DNA of 64,000 nt, from positions 1,984,001-2,048,000 of the forward strand of contig NZ_LOAJ01000001.1 of assembly GCF_001542905.1 (NCBI RefSeq), written 5' to 3'. A model generated the notes under the pieces. That model was not told the origin of the DNA and did no database searches. It saw only the letters and a program-made list of their open reading frames with translations. Source of the DNA: Halorubrum aethiopicum (GTDB lineage: Archaea; Halobacteriota; Halobacteria; Halobacteriales; Haloferacaceae). Shown here piece after piece: positions 1-9,239 of this stretch; within the stretch, counting starts at the first letter, position 1, and each line of letters begins with the position of its first letter. The position numbers and the translations under genes were made by a program.

Positions 1-205
1 CGAGGAGAACGGGACGCAGGCCGTGACGATCCCAGAGGCGGACCCACGTCACCACGCCCGCGACCGCGCCGGCGACGACGCCGACGGGAAGTCCGACGAG
101 CGCCGAGAAGGCGATCCTGGCGGAGAGCAGTTCGGTGAGGAGCGCGGCGACGACGAGAAACGTCGTCAGCGCGGTTCCCACTGTCGCGACGGCGCGTCCG
201 GTCAT
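1..205 (-). CDS. Small membrane protein, partial (C-terminus beyond window start)
   Basis: An ATG at 205 opens a reading frame that runs off the left edge after about 68 codons. The visible part has two hydrophobic stretches (about residues 7-24 and 31-52), the second Gly/Val/Ala-rich, followed by a basic WVRLWDRHG segment. An AT-rich box near 231, about 26 bp upstream, fits a leaderless haloarchaeal start. I do not recognise the family. The next gene (254-562) is on the same strand and also encodes a membrane protein, but each seems to have its own promoter. Confidence 0.6.
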   Translation of the reverse strand, partial: MTGRAVATVGTALTTFLVVAALLTELLSARIAFSALVGLPVGVVAGAVAGVVTWVRLWDRHGLRPVLL

Positions 206-253
206 ACCGCCGAGTTCGCCGCGATCGAATATAAACCGTCCCGCCGAGGGCGG

Positions 254-562
254 CTACCGCTCGCGCTCCGTGAGACGGTTCGGCTCCGTCCCGCTCGACG
301 CGTCGCGGTCGGCGGATCGATCCGACTCGCGCTCCTTCGCGTCGGCGACCCGCTGGGCGGCGTCGGCGACGGCATCGAGGACGGCGAACGTCCGGTACGA
401 GAGGTACGCGCCCGCCGTCAGGGATCCGGCGACCAGGACGGCGAGGAGCAGTTCCGCGACGATCAGGACGCCGTACACGAGCACGAGGAGACCCAGGGCG
501 GCGAGGGTCGCCCCGACTCGAGTGCGCAACGCCTCGGAGGGAGAGAGCGGATCGTGGACCAT
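254..562 (-). CDS. Small two-helix membrane protein with charged tail
   Basis: 102 residues: a short N-terminal segment, a hydrophobic region at about residues 16-53 that can form two transmembrane helices, an amphipathic stretch, then a very hydrophilic tail (about 75-102) rich in Asp, Arg and Glu. The ATG lies about 28 bp from a TTTTTAAG-like box at about 585-593, which supports the start. It has no motif that names a function; it looks like one of the many small haloarchaeal envelope proteins. Confidence 0.7.
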   Translation of the reverse strand: MVHDPLSPSEALRTRVGATLAALGLLVLVYGVLIVAELLLAVLVAGSLTAGAYLSYRTFAVLDAVADAAQRVADAKERESDRSADRDASSGTEPNRLTERER

Positions 563-643
563 GCCGGCGGCTACCGCGGCCGGCTACTTAAAAACTGAAG
601 GCGGGTGATCCGTCGCGCGGCGGTCGCCGGATCGCTCGTCGGA

Positions 644-2560
644 TCAGTCGTCGGCGGGTGCCGCCGAGTCGCCGGCGGAGACGCCCGTTCCGGGGCCGAT
701 GTCGATCCCGAGCTCGTCGAGCTTCTCGTCGGGGACGACGCCGTCGACCCAGCCGCGGTGCTCGTAGTACTCCTCCTTCATCAGGTCCAGTTCGGCGAGT
801 TCGCCCTCGCTCGCGCCCTGGCCGGGGATCGCGTCGGGGTGGCCCTCCACGAACCGGCCGGGGAGGCTGTCGTCCTCGCCGTCGAAGCCCGCGAGGTTGT
901 TGAAGTACCGTTCGAGGTTGTAGATCCGCTCGCCCGCCTCGAACAGGTCGTCCTCCGTCACGTCGCGGCCGGTCATGCCGCTGTACTGGAGGACGTACTC
1001 CTCTATCCCCTCCGCGAACGCGTTGAACTTGCAGATGTCGAAGGAGTCGGAGATCGCGTGGAGGTCCTGGAAGGTGGCGGTGAGCTCGCCTTTGCCCTCC
1101 CACTCGTAGGGATCGACCTTCTCCGGGATCCCGAGGATCTCCGCCGCGGGCGTGTACCCGCGGAGGTGACACGCACCGCGGTTCGAGGTGGCGAACGCGA
1201 TCGCCATCCCCTTCATACAGCGCGGGTCGTACGCCGCGATGCTCTGGCCCTTGACCGAGAGCTTGTTGTCGTGGGCGTCCTTGCGCTCGCCGATCCGATC
1301 GGGGCCCTCCGCGAGGAGGTCGCCGAGTTCGGTCGAGCGGTTGCCGATCTCGTCGATGAGGTCGATCATCCGCTCGGAGTCGCCCCAGTCGATGCCGACG
1401 TCGAGTTTGCCCTCCTCGGTCATCTCCATCGCCATCGCCATCGTGTTGCCGACCTCGATGGTGTCGACGCCCACGTCGTTACACCGCTCGAGCATCAGGG
1501 CGATCTCGTCGCGGTCGGTGTGTCCCGAGTTCGGGCCGAGCGCCCACGCGGACTCGTACTCGTACGACTCCGTGCGGACGTTCATGTCCTGGCCCTTGTG
1601 GTGGAGCTGGACCTCGACCTCCTTCTTACACGCCACGGGACAGGAGTGACACGTCGGCTCGTCGACGAGGATGTTCTCGCGGACGTTCTCGCCGGAGACG
1701 CGCTCGGCGTCGACGTCGATCCCCTCGGTGCCGTTGTACGACTCCGTGGAGGTGTACTTCGCGTTCTTGGTGGGGAGTCCGTCCATCTCCTCGGTCGCGT
1801 TCATCAGGACGTTGGTGCCGTACATCGAGAGCCCGCCCTCGTTGGGCGCGGTGACGTCCGACTCCCGGATGACCTCCATCGCCTGCTGGTACCCCTCCTT
1901 GAACGTCTCGGGATCGGCCGGCTTCGGCATGTCCGTGCCGCTCTTCACGACGACCGCCTTCACTCCCTTCGAGCCCATCACCGCGCCGGTGCCGCCGCGG
2001 CCCGAGGCGCGGTCGTCCTCGTTCATCACGCAGGCGTACCGGACGCCGTTCTCGCCGGCCTGCCCGATCGCCATCACCGAGAGGTTCTTGCCGACCGACC
2101 CCTCGACCTCCTCGCCGAGCTCGTCGATGGTGTCGTGGACGCCTTTCCCCCAGACGTGGGAGGCGTCGCGGATCTCCACGTCGCCGTCCTCGACGACGAG
2201 GTAGACGGGGTCGTCGCTCGCGCCGTCGAGCAGGATGCCGTCGAGCCCGGCCCACTTGAGCCGCGCGCCCGACCAGCCGCCGTGATGCGAGTCGGTGACG
2301 GTCCCCGTCAGCGGGGACTTCGTCACCAAGGCGATCCGGCCGCTCATCACGGTCTGGGTGCCCGTCAGCGGCCCGGTCATGAACGCCAGCCGGTTCTCCG
2401 GGCCCATCGGGTCGACGTCGGGGCCGGCGTCGAAGACGTACTTGACGCCCAGCCCGCGCGCGCCGATGTACTTCTCGGCGTCCTCGTCGTCGATCCCGCG
2501 GTACTCGACCGCTCCGTCGGTGAGATCGACCTGTGCAACTCGGTCTCTGTAGCCGCCCAT
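644..2560 (-). CDS. aor: Aldehyde ferredoxin oxidoreductase family protein
   Basis: 638 residues, the usual length for tungsten/molybdopterin AOR-family enzymes, which oxidise aldehydes to acids with ferredoxin as acceptor in the cytoplasm. The N-terminal AOR_N fold is visible (GARGLGVKYVFD; FMTGPLTGT; RIALVTKSPLTG). Pterin-binding-type segments RASGRGGTGAVMGSKGVKA and RGACHLRGYTPAAEILG follow. Three cluster cysteines are in CHSCPVAC (about residues 304-311) and a fourth is probably in DICKFN. The start at 2560 (MGGYRDRV) is preferred over an ATG 9 bp upstream because it lies about 27 bp from the TATA box. The substrate cannot be told from sequence. No molybdopterin or ferredoxin gene is adjacent. 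Confidence 0.95.
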   Translation of the reverse strand: MGGYRDRVAQVDLTDGAVEYRGIDDEDAEKYIGARGLGVKYVFDAGPDVDPMGPENRLAFMTGPLTGTQTVMSGRIALVTKSPLTGTVTDSHHGGWSGARLKWAGLDGILLDGASDDPVYLVVEDGDVEIRDASHVWGKGVHDTIDELGEEVEGSVGKNLSVMAIGQAGENGVRYACVMNEDDRASGRGGTGAVMGSKGVKAVVVKSGTDMPKPADPETFKEGYQQAMEVIRESDVTAPNEGGLSMYGTNVLMNATEEMDGLPTKNAKYTSTESYNGTEGIDVDAERVSGENVRENILVDEPTCHSCPVACKKEVEVQLHHKGQDMNVRTESYEYESAWALGPNSGHTDRDEIALMLERCNDVGVDTIEVGNTMAMAMEMTEEGKLDVGIDWGDSERMIDLIDEIGNRSTELGDLLAEGPDRIGERKDAHDNKLSVKGQSIAAYDPRCMKGMAIAFATSNRGACHLRGYTPAAEILGIPEKVDPYEWEGKGELTATFQDLHAISDSFDICKFNAFAEGIEEYVLQYSGMTGRDVTEDDLFEAGERIYNLERYFNNLAGFDGEDDSLPGRFVEGHPDAIPGQGASEGELAELDLMKEEYYEHRGWVDGVVPDEKLDELGIDIGPGTGVSAGDSAAPADD

Positions 2561-2582
2561 TTCGGTCATGTAATGCTCTTTC

Positions 2583-2590
2583 GTTATATA
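2583..2590 (-). promoter_or_regulatory. TATA box of the aldehyde oxidoreductase gene
   Basis: The run TATATAAC on the minus strand is centred about 27 bp upstream of the ATG at 2560, the typical spacing for a leaderless haloarchaeal transcript. It decides between two in-frame ATGs 9 bp apart. Confidence 0.6.
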
Positions 2591-2772
2591 CGGTCCAGAG
2601 CGTGTTAGGCCTTCACGTGAGACGGAAACCGAAACCGGTTACGCCCGCACGCGAGTCGCCGGCGCGGAGCGGCGCGCGATCCCACCCGCGAACGATCGCT
2701 GACCGACCGACCGCCGAGCGACGGACGGGTCCACCGAAGCACGTAACCGCCCGGGCGGGGAACCACGCCTCC

Positions 2773-3234
2773 GTGAACGCTCCTCGTTCCCCCACGAGCG
2801 ACCCGGTCTCCGACGATCCGCCGGAACGCACCGCGTGGGACCGGTGGCGGCCGGCGGTCTCGTTCGCCGCGCTCGTGGTCGTCGCGTCGGTCGTCCCGGT
2901 TCCCGGAGGCGGGGGCGGCGGTGGTCTCGGAGCCGGCGGGAGCGGCGGCGTCGCGGGCGTCGTCGGCCTCACCGACCCGTTCCACCTCGTCGGCTACGCG
3001 GTCCTCGCGGCGCTGTCGGCGCGCGCGACGGGTCGCGACGGCCGCGGGCTGCTCCTCGCGGCCACGCTCGCCGTCGCGGTCGGTTTCGGCGTCGAACTCC
3101 TCCAGACCGCGGTCCCGTGGCGGACGTTCGCGTGGCGGGACTCGCTCGTCAACGCGGTCGGGGCGGCGGCGGGCGTCGTCGCCGTCGCGGTGCGGTCCGC
3201 GCGCGGCGCGGTCGGGGCCGCCGAGCGTCGATGA
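2773..3234 (+). CDS. VanZ family membrane protein
   Basis: 153 residues from a GTG start. Features of the VanZ-like family are FHLVGYAVLAALSAR (helix with conserved His), then GFGVELLQTAVPWRTFAWRD and LVNAVGAAAG. Four hydrophobic helices are predicted; the loop after helix 1 is glycine-rich (a run of eight glycines). VanZ relatives are membrane proteins best known from teicoplanin resistance, but archaeal members have no established role. The longer open frame upstream (from 2533) crosses the AOR promoter, so the GTG at 2773 is the better start. Confidence 0.8.
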   Translation: MNAPRSPTSDPVSDDPPERTAWDRWRPAVSFAALVVVASVVPVPGGGGGGGLGAGGSGGVAGVVGLTDPFHLVGYAVLAALSARATGRDGRGLLLAATLAVAVGFGVELLQTAVPWRTFAWRDSLVNAVGAAAGVVAVAVRSARGAVGAAERR

Positions 3235-3294
3235 GGCGGATCCAGGGACGCCGATGGAGAGAATATTTGTGACGGGCAGAGAGAAGTCCCGGCC

Positions 3295-3753
3295 ATGGTC
3301 CCCACCCAGCTGACCGTCCTCTCCGCGTTCGCCGCCGTCGTGTTGTTCGCCTGGTCGCCGCTCCTGGCCGTCGAACGGCTCCGCGCGCTGTTCGTCTGGC
3401 CGACGCGCACCCTCCTCGCGAACTACCTCGTCGTCGGGGCGGTCGTGGTCGTGGTTCAGGTCCTCTCGTACTTCGTCGTGGCCCTCCTCGTCGCCGGCAC
3501 CGGCTCCGTCACGGGCGGCGAGGCGGCCGGGATCGTCGCGGGCGTGATCGCCGCGAACGTCCTCGTTCCCGGCGCGGCGGCGGTCGCCTGCCTGCGGTTT
3601 CTCCCCGACCGTGGGGTCTGGACGCCCGACTCGTCCGCCGGCGTCGGTGGCCGCGTCGCGCTCGCGGTCGGCGTGGGCTGGTACGCGGTCGTCGCGTCGG
3701 TCACCTTCCTCGCGTTCGCGCTCGGGATCATGCTCGTGAACCTCCCGACGTGA
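3295..3753 (+). CDS. Four-helix membrane protein, unknown function
   Basis: 152 residues with four predicted transmembrane helices (about 5-23, 45-68, 78-100, 119-147) and little soluble sequence. The ATG lies about 29 bp after GAATATTTG, a good TATA match, so the mRNA is probably leaderless. No motif or conserved charged residue assigns a function. It stands alone between VanZ and RaSEA genes. Confidence 0.75.
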   Translation: MVPTQLTVLSAFAAVVLFAWSPLLAVERLRALFVWPTRTLLANYLVVGAVVVVVQVLSYFVVALLVAGTGSVTGGEAAGIVAGVIAANVLVPGAAAVACLRFLPDRGVWTPDSSAGVGGRVALAVGVGWYAVVASVTFLAFALGIMLVNLPT

Positions 3754-3830
3754 TCGCCGACCCGCCGGCGTGAGCGTCACCCTTCCGACGTGACGACACG
3801 GCTTTACGCGCTCGGCCGCTTCCCCCGCCA

Positions 3831-4925
3831 ATGAGCCAACCGAGCCCCGAGGCCTACGAGCAGGGGCGCGGCATGGACGCGCACAACGCGGTCATGCGCG
3901 ACATCCGCGCCGAGCGCTCGGAGACGTACGACCCGACGGAGCCGACCAGGGTCTGGATCGACGAGGACAACACCCCCGACGGGGTGGTGAACTCGCTCAC
4001 GATCATCTTAAACACCGGCGGCTGCCGCTGGGCCCGCGCCGGCGGCTGTACGATGTGCGGCTACGTCGCCGAGTCCGTCGAGGGCGGCAGCGTGAGCCAC
4101 GAGGACCTGATCACCCAGATCGAGGCCTGCTTGGAACACGAGCGCGAGAACGCCGCGGAGCCCGCCGAGCTGATCAAGATCTACACTTCCGGCTCCTTCC
4201 TCGACGAGCGCGAGGTCCCGGCGGAGACGAGGCGGGCGATCGCGGAGACGTTCGCCGACCGCGACCGGATCGTCGTCGAGTCGCTGCCGGACTTCGTGAG
4301 TCGGGAGAAGATCGGCGACTTCGCCGACCACGGGATCGCGACCGACGTGGCGGTCGGGCTCGAGACCGCGACCGACCGCGTCCGGCGCGACTGCGTCAAC
4401 AAGTATTTCGACTTCGCGGACTTCGAGGACGCCTGCGCCGAGGCGGCCGCCGCGGACGACGCCTTCGACGCCGACGTGGGCGTCAAGGCGTATCTCCTCC
4501 TGAAGCCGCCGTTCCTCGCGGAGCCCGAGGCCGCCGCGGACATGGTCGACTCGATCCGCCGGTGTGCCGCCGTCGAGGGCTGTCACACCGTCTCGATGAA
4601 CCCGACCAACGTCCAGCGGTACACCATGGTCGACGAGCTGTTCTTCGAGGGCGGCTACCGCCCGCCGTGGCTCTGGACGGTCGCGCACGTGCTCGAGGAG
4701 ACCGCCGATGTCGACGCCATCGTCGTCTCCGACCCGGTCGGCCACGGCTCCGACCGCGGCGCGCACAACTGCGGCGAGTGCGACGACCGGGTCCAGACCG
4801 CGATCAAGGACTTCGACAAACGCCAGGACCCGAGCGTCTTCGATCAGGTCTCGTGTGCCTGTGAGGACACCTGGGAGGTCGTCATGGCGGAGGAGACGAG
4901 CTACAACATGCCGCTGGCGCGGTAG
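3831..4925 (+). CDS. raSEA: Archaeosine synthase radical SAM subunit RaSEA
   Basis: 364 residues. Radical SAM protein with an unusual cluster motif: Cys65, Cys73 and Cys76 in GGCRWARAGGCTMCGY (CX7CX2C). IKIYTSGSFLDEREV, LETATDRVR and a Cys-rich C-terminus (NCGECDD; VSCACEDTW) follow. Family knowledge: RaSEA works with ArcS to convert preQ0-lysine-modified tRNA to archaeosine at tRNA position 15. ArcS is not in this window. The ATG lies 27 bp after GCTTTACG. Length and motifs match the archaeal family well. Confidence 0.92.
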   Translation: MSQPSPEAYEQGRGMDAHNAVMRDIRAERSETYDPTEPTRVWIDEDNTPDGVVNSLTIILNTGGCRWARAGGCTMCGYVAESVEGGSVSHEDLITQIEACLEHERENAAEPAELIKIYTSGSFLDEREVPAETRRAIAETFADRDRIVVESLPDFVSREKIGDFADHGIATDVAVGLETATDRVRRDCVNKYFDFADFEDACAEAAAADDAFDADVGVKAYLLLKPPFLAEPEAAADMVDSIRRCAAVEGCHTVSMNPTNVQRYTMVDELFFEGGYRPPWLWTVAHVLEETADVDAIVVSDPVGHGSDRGAHNCGECDDRVQTAIKDFDKRQDPSVFDQVSCACEDTWEVVMAEETSYNMPLAR

Positions 4926-4964
4926 CGGGGCTCAGGGGCCCGTCCGGGCGGAGATCGCCCGAAC

Positions 4965-6359
4965 TCACTCGTCGCCCGTCGGCGTCTCGGTCGCCCCGGA
5001 TTCCGTCGGCGGACTCTCGGTCGGCGACTCCTCGGCCGGGTCGGTCGCGGCCGCCGCGGTCGATTCGGTCGTCGCGGAGTCGGCGTTCCGGCGCACCCGT
5101 CGCCCGAGCAGGTGGACGAGGACCGCGCCGACGAGCACCAGCGCGCCGGAGGCCGCGAAGCCCAGTTCGTAGCTCGCGGCGGCGAGTCGGCCGCCGATCA
5201 CGCTGCCTGCGGCTCCGGCGAGCGCGCTCAACGCGGCGTACACGCCGAGCGCCTCGCCGCGAACGGAGAGCGGCGCGAGCCGGGTCACGAGCGTTCCGGC
5301 GGTGACCGCGATCACGGCCCAGGTGAGTCCGACGAGTCCGAACACGGCCCCCATCCCGAGATAGCCGAGCGTCGAGACCCCGAGCGCAACCCCGACGACG
5401 GCGACGAGCGGGAACGCGATCCCCCGCGCCGTGAGCCCCACGACCTGTATCGACATCGGGTCGCGCCGTCCGGAGAGCTCCCCGACCCGCTCGAAGAACG
5501 CCGCCGAGGCGACGCTGCTGACCAGGTAGAGACCGAACACCCCGTCCGACCCGACGCCGACGTCCGTGAGGTACGCCGGCAGCGGCGCGAAGAAGGCGGC
5601 GAAGCCGGTGAAACACAGCGAAAGCGCGCCGAAGTAGAGCGCGAGCGTCGGGGTGAAGCGGTCGGCGATCCGTTCCGGGTGGAGCCGCCGGAAGTCCGCG
5701 CGACCGACGGCGAACGGGAACGTCGCCGCCCGGACGCTGAAGCGATTCGCCTGCCGGAGCGCGCGTCGGAGCCGCCGGGGCGACACGTCCGCCGACTCGG
5801 CGTCGGGCGGGAGCCACCGGACCGAGGCGAGGAGGCCGACGCCCGCGACGGCGGCCAGCGCGAGGATGAGCCCGTCCACGCCGCTCCCGCCGCCGAGGCG
5901 GGCCGCGACCCCGGTCCACACCGCACCGAGGAGCAGCCCGAGCGCCCAGCCGATCCCCTGGTACTCGTTCAGCTCGCCGATCCGCGCGCTCCACTCGGGT
6001 TCGGGCGCGCCGGCGACCGCGAGCAGGGTGACGACGGGCGTCGCGGACGCGGAGGCGAACCAGACGACGCCGTTGGCGGCGATCACGGCCGGAATCGACT
6101 CGAGGGCGGGGAGGAGCCCGAGCGTCGCCGCGAGGAGCGCGAGCGCGGCGAGCACGAACCCCCGTCGCCGTCCCGTTCGGTCGGCGAGCCGACCGAAGAC
6201 GAGCGCGCCCGGAACCCCGACCGCCGCCGCGACCGCGGCGAGGGTGCCGAGCGTGGCCGCCGACCCGCCGAGTTCGACGACGTACAGCGGAACGACGAGC
6301 GACGCGCCCCCGAAGGCGACCGACGCCAGCCCCCACGCGTACAGCCACGACTTCGACAT
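4965..6359 (-). CDS. MFS transporter
   Basis: 464 residues with about 12 hydrophobic segments. The major facilitator loop 2-3 signature is visible as GRLADRTGRRRG (about residues 56-67), and the central loop (about 185-235) is Arg-rich. The C-terminus is an acidic Thr/Glu-rich tail. The start at 6359 (MSKSWLYAW) is preferred over a GTG 12 bp upstream because it lies 25 bp from a GTTATGTG box. The substrate is not predictable; it converges on RaSEA without an operon link. Confidence 0.85.
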   Translation of the reverse strand: MSKSWLYAWGLASVAFGGASLVVPLYVVELGGSAATLGTLAAVAAAVGVPGALVFGRLADRTGRRRGFVLAALALLAATLGLLPALESIPAVIAANGVVWFASASATPVVTLLAVAGAPEPEWSARIGELNEYQGIGWALGLLLGAVWTGVAARLGGGSGVDGLILALAAVAGVGLLASVRWLPPDAESADVSPRRLRRALRQANRFSVRAATFPFAVGRADFRRLHPERIADRFTPTLALYFGALSLCFTGFAAFFAPLPAYLTDVGVGSDGVFGLYLVSSVASAAFFERVGELSGRRDPMSIQVVGLTARGIAFPLVAVVGVALGVSTLGYLGMGAVFGLVGLTWAVIAVTAGTLVTRLAPLSVRGEALGVYAALSALAGAAGSVIGGRLAAASYELGFAASGALVLVGAVLVHLLGRRVRRNADSATTESTAAAATDPAEESPTESPPTESGATETPTGDE

Positions 6360-6503
6360 ACGTGTCACCACGCGTCCGGGGACACATAACTCGGGCGGGC
6401 GGCGCGGTTCGGGCGGACGGCACGGTTCAGGTGGCGGCGCGGTTCGAGCTGAAGGAACGATCCGGTCGGGAACTTCAAGCCGAGGGGGGACCTACGCCGC
6501 GGT

Positions 6504-6930
6504 ATGGTTCGAGCGCTCGCGGCCGGAACGCACGCAACCGAGGTGGACGGCACCCGTCCCTGAGGTCGTCGGCGTCGACATCAGCGGCCGCCACGAGGAG
6601 GACGGCGAGTACCTGATGGTCGCGGCCGCGGTCCACGCCGCGATCGACTCCAGCCGGATCCGCTCGATCGAGGGGATCGGGTTCGCCAGCGCGCGCGAGG
6701 GACCGACCCTGGAGGCGACCGTCGAACTCGTCGCCCGGGCGGTGGGGAACCTCCCCGAGCCGCCGGCGTGCCCGATCGTCTCCGAGCACGGCGAGTTCTA
6801 CGAGGAACCCGCGGAGCGGATCGGGTTGAGCTTCCAGCCCGAGTTTAAATACGTCGAGAGCATAGGCGAACGCGAAACAGTGCAGGCCGCACACCACGCT
6901 GCGTACGCCGCTCGGGGGCTGCTCCTGTGA
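6504..6930 (+). CDS. DUF2209 family protein; start region probably frameshifted
   Basis: The frame ending at 6930 encodes VDISGRHEEDGEYLMVAAAV and on to the C-terminus, the haloarchaeal DUF2209 family (function unknown). No ATG, GTG or TTG occurs in that frame at the N-terminus. The ATG at 6504, 29 bp after an AACTTCAAG box, is in another frame and meets TGA at 6561-6563 after 19 codons (ending VDGTRP). Removing one base near 6555-6561 would join it directly to EVVGVDISGRH. Either a sequencing error, a real frameshift, or initiation at a non-standard codon explains this. The stop overlaps the hflX GTG by 4 bp (GTGA), which indicates an operon. Confidence 0.7.
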
Positions 6931-8297
6931 CGGGGGACCCCGATCGGCCGAGCCCGACGGACCGAGCGGATCGAGGAGCCGGAGGCGGGGAGCCGGGCGA
7001 CCGCCGGGCGATCGTCGCGAAGCGCGTCGACGCCGGCGACGCCGACCTGACCGAGATATCCCGGCTCGCGGAGGCCGCGGGCTACGAGGTCGTCGGCGGA
7101 CTCACACAGACCCGCACCGAGGACGCCGCGTTCATGTTCGGGGAGGGGAAGGTCGCGGAGCTCCGCGACCTCGTCCGCGAGCGCGACGCCGACTGCGTCG
7201 TGATCGACAACGACGTGGGACCCTACCAGACGTTCAACATCGGCGGGAAACTGCCCGAGGGCGTCGAGGTGATCGACCGCTTCACGCTCATCCTCGAGAT
7301 CTTCGGCCAGCGCGCCAACACGCGGAAGGCGCAGCTCCAGGTCGAGCTGGCGGAGCTGCGGTACGAGCTTCCGCGCGCCGAGGCCAAAGCCAGCCTGGCG
7401 AAACGCGACGAGCGCCCCGGATTCATGGGGCTCGGCGAGTACGACGAGAGCGTCGAGCGCGACATCAAACGCCAGATCTCCGAGATCCGCGACGAGCTGG
7501 AGTCGATCGCGGAGAAGGAGCAGGCCCGCCGCGAGCAGCGCCGCGATTCCGGGTTCGACCTCGTCGCGCTCGCGGGCTACACCAACGCGGGCAAGTCGAC
7601 GCTGATGCGCCAGCTGGCCGCCGAGCTCGACGTCGACGAGAACGAGGACCGCCACCCGGACTTGGCGCGGACCGCCGAGTCCGAGGACATGCTGTTCACC
7701 ACGCTCGGCACGACCACCCGGCGGGCGGAGATGGAGAAGCGGGACGTCCTCTTGACGGACACGGTCGGGTTCATCGCGGACCTCCCTCACTGGCTCGTCG
7801 AGTCGTTCGAGTCGACGCTGGACTCGGTGTACCGCGCGGACCTGGTGTTGCTCGTCGTGGACGCGAGCGAGCCGGTCCCGGAGATGCGCGAGAAGCTCGT
7901 GACGAGCCACGACACGCTCTACGAGCGCAACGAGGCCCCCATCGTCACCGTCTTCAACAAGATCGACCGGCTCGAGCCCGGCGAGCTGGCGGACAAGCGC
8001 GCCGCGCTCTCCGGGCTCGCGCCGGACCCGGTCGCCGTCTCGGCGCGGACGGGTGCGGGCGTCGCGGAGCTTCGCGACCGGGTGGAGGCGGAGCTCCCGG
8101 AGTGGGAGCGCGAGCGCCTGATGTTGCCCGTCTCCGACGACGCGATGAGCCTCGTCTCGTGGGTCCACGACCACGCGCACGTCGACGAGGAGACGTACGC
8201 GGACGAACACGTCACGCTCGCCTTCGAGGCCAAACCGTCCATCGTCTCACGCGCGCGTGCGAAGGCGGCGGAGCTGGCCCCGGCGAGTTCGACGTAG
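6927..8297 (+). CDS. hflX: GTPase HflX
   Basis: 456 residues. N-terminal HflX domain with the Gly-rich signature (TEDAAFMFGEGK; VIDNDVGPYQTFNI; QRANTRKAQLQVELA), a long coiled region at about 175-207, then a G domain: P-loop GYTNAGKS (217-224), switch II DTVGF (278-282) and NKID (344-347). HflX is a ribosome-associated GTPase that in bacteria splits stalled or stressed ribosomes; archaeal members bind the large subunit. The start is a GTG overlapping the DUF2209 stop, so translation is probably coupled. Confidence 0.95.
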   Translation: MTGDPDRPSPTDRADRGAGGGEPGDRRAIVAKRVDAGDADLTEISRLAEAAGYEVVGGLTQTRTEDAAFMFGEGKVAELRDLVRERDADCVVIDNDVGPYQTFNIGGKLPEGVEVIDRFTLILEIFGQRANTRKAQLQVELAELRYELPRAEAKASLAKRDERPGFMGLGEYDESVERDIKRQISEIRDELESIAEKEQARREQRRDSGFDLVALAGYTNAGKSTLMRQLAAELDVDENEDRHPDLARTAESEDMLFTTLGTTTRRAEMEKRDVLLTDTVGFIADLPHWLVESFESTLDSVYRADLVLLVVDASEPVPEMREKLVTSHDTLYERNEAPIVTVFNKIDRLEPGELADKRAALSGLAPDPVAVSARTGAGVAELRDRVEAELPEWERERLMLPVSDDAMSLVSWVHDHAHVDEETYADEHVTLAFEAKPSIVSRARAKAAELAPASST

Positions 8298-8390
8298 CCG
8301 GTTCGGTCGCCGACGCCGCGGTTCGATCGCCGTTCGATTCGGCGGGGGAATCACCACAACACATAATTGCTCGTTATTCCATGCTATCCC

Positions 8391-9155
8391 ATGCCGAACC
8401 CGATCCGGGTCCTGTGTGTCGACGACGACCCGGAGTTCGCGGATCTGACGGCGACGTATCTCGAGCGCAGGAACGACCGGTTCGCCGTCGAGACGGTGAC
8501 GAGTCCCGAACGGGGACTGGACCTGATCGAGGACGACCCGCCCGACTGCGTCGTCTCGGACTACGAGATGCCGGGGATGAACGGGATCGAGTTCCTCCGG
8601 GCGGTCCGGGAGGAGCATCCGGACCTGCCGTTCGTCCTCTACACGGGCAAGGGCAGCGAGGAGGTCGCGAGCGAAGCCATCTCGGCCGGCGTGACCGACT
8701 ACCTCCGAAAGCAGTCCGGCACCCACCAGTACGCCGTCCTGGCCAACCGCGTGAGTAACGCGGTCGACCAGGCCCGCGCCGAGCGCCGACTGCGGGAGGA
8801 GCGCCGGCGGTTTCAGCTCCTGTTCGAGCGGCTCACCCAGCCGACCGTCGAGGTCGAGTACGAGGACGACGAGCCGATCGTCAGACGCGTCAACCCCGCC
8901 TTCGAGGAGGTGTTCGGCTACGAGGCGTCCGAGATCGTCGACGACTCCCTCGACGCCTACATCGTTCCGCCGGGCGGAGAGGAGGGGGCCTCGCGGATCA
9001 ACCGGCGCGTCCAGGCCGGCGGCGGCCTCGAATCGGTGGAGGTCGTGCGCCGCACGGCGGAGGGTGACCGAGAGTTCCTCCTCCAGAACGCGGTGTACGA
9101 CGACGGTTCCGGCGGGTTCGCCATCTACACCCACGTGACCGGTCGGAAGCCGTGA
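8391..9155 (+). CDS. Response regulator with PAS domain
   Basis: 254 residues. An N-terminal receiver domain has the acidic pocket (CVDDDPE), phospho-acceptor Asp57 in VVSDYEMPG, Thr85 and Lys107. A coiled linker (about 118-140) and a PAS domain (about 141-252; RRVNPAFEEVFGYEASEI, IYTHVTGRKP) follow. There is no output DNA-binding or kinase domain, a common haloarchaeal layout. The ATG at 8391 is preferred over an in-frame TTG at 8367, because the AT-rich promoter (ACATAATTG) lies between. Cognate kinase unknown; the histidine kinase at 62775-63677 is far away. Confidence 0.88.
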   Translation: MPNPIRVLCVDDDPEFADLTATYLERRNDRFAVETVTSPERGLDLIEDDPPDCVVSDYEMPGMNGIEFLRAVREEHPDLPFVLYTGKGSEEVASEAISAGVTDYLRKQSGTHQYAVLANRVSNAVDQARAERRLREERRRFQLLFERLTQPTVEVEYEDDEPIVRRVNPAFEEVFGYEASEIVDDSLDAYIVPPGGEEGASRINRRVQAGGGLESVEVVRRTAEGDREFLLQNAVYDDGSGGFAIYTHVTGRKP

Positions 9156-9239
9156 ACGGAGATCGGTCGGCGGGCGGCGGGCCCCGTCCTCGACGCCGGT
9201 CTCGACCGTTTAATACGCCGGGCGGCGTTCGGAGGGACA

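Noticed and set aside
605-2608. Long open frame on the plus strand opposite the aldehyde oxidoreductase gene
   Set aside because: Shadow of the GC-rich minus-strand gene: it is repetitive Arg/Asp/Val/Leu-rich and has no domain, while the minus strand encodes a full known enzyme.
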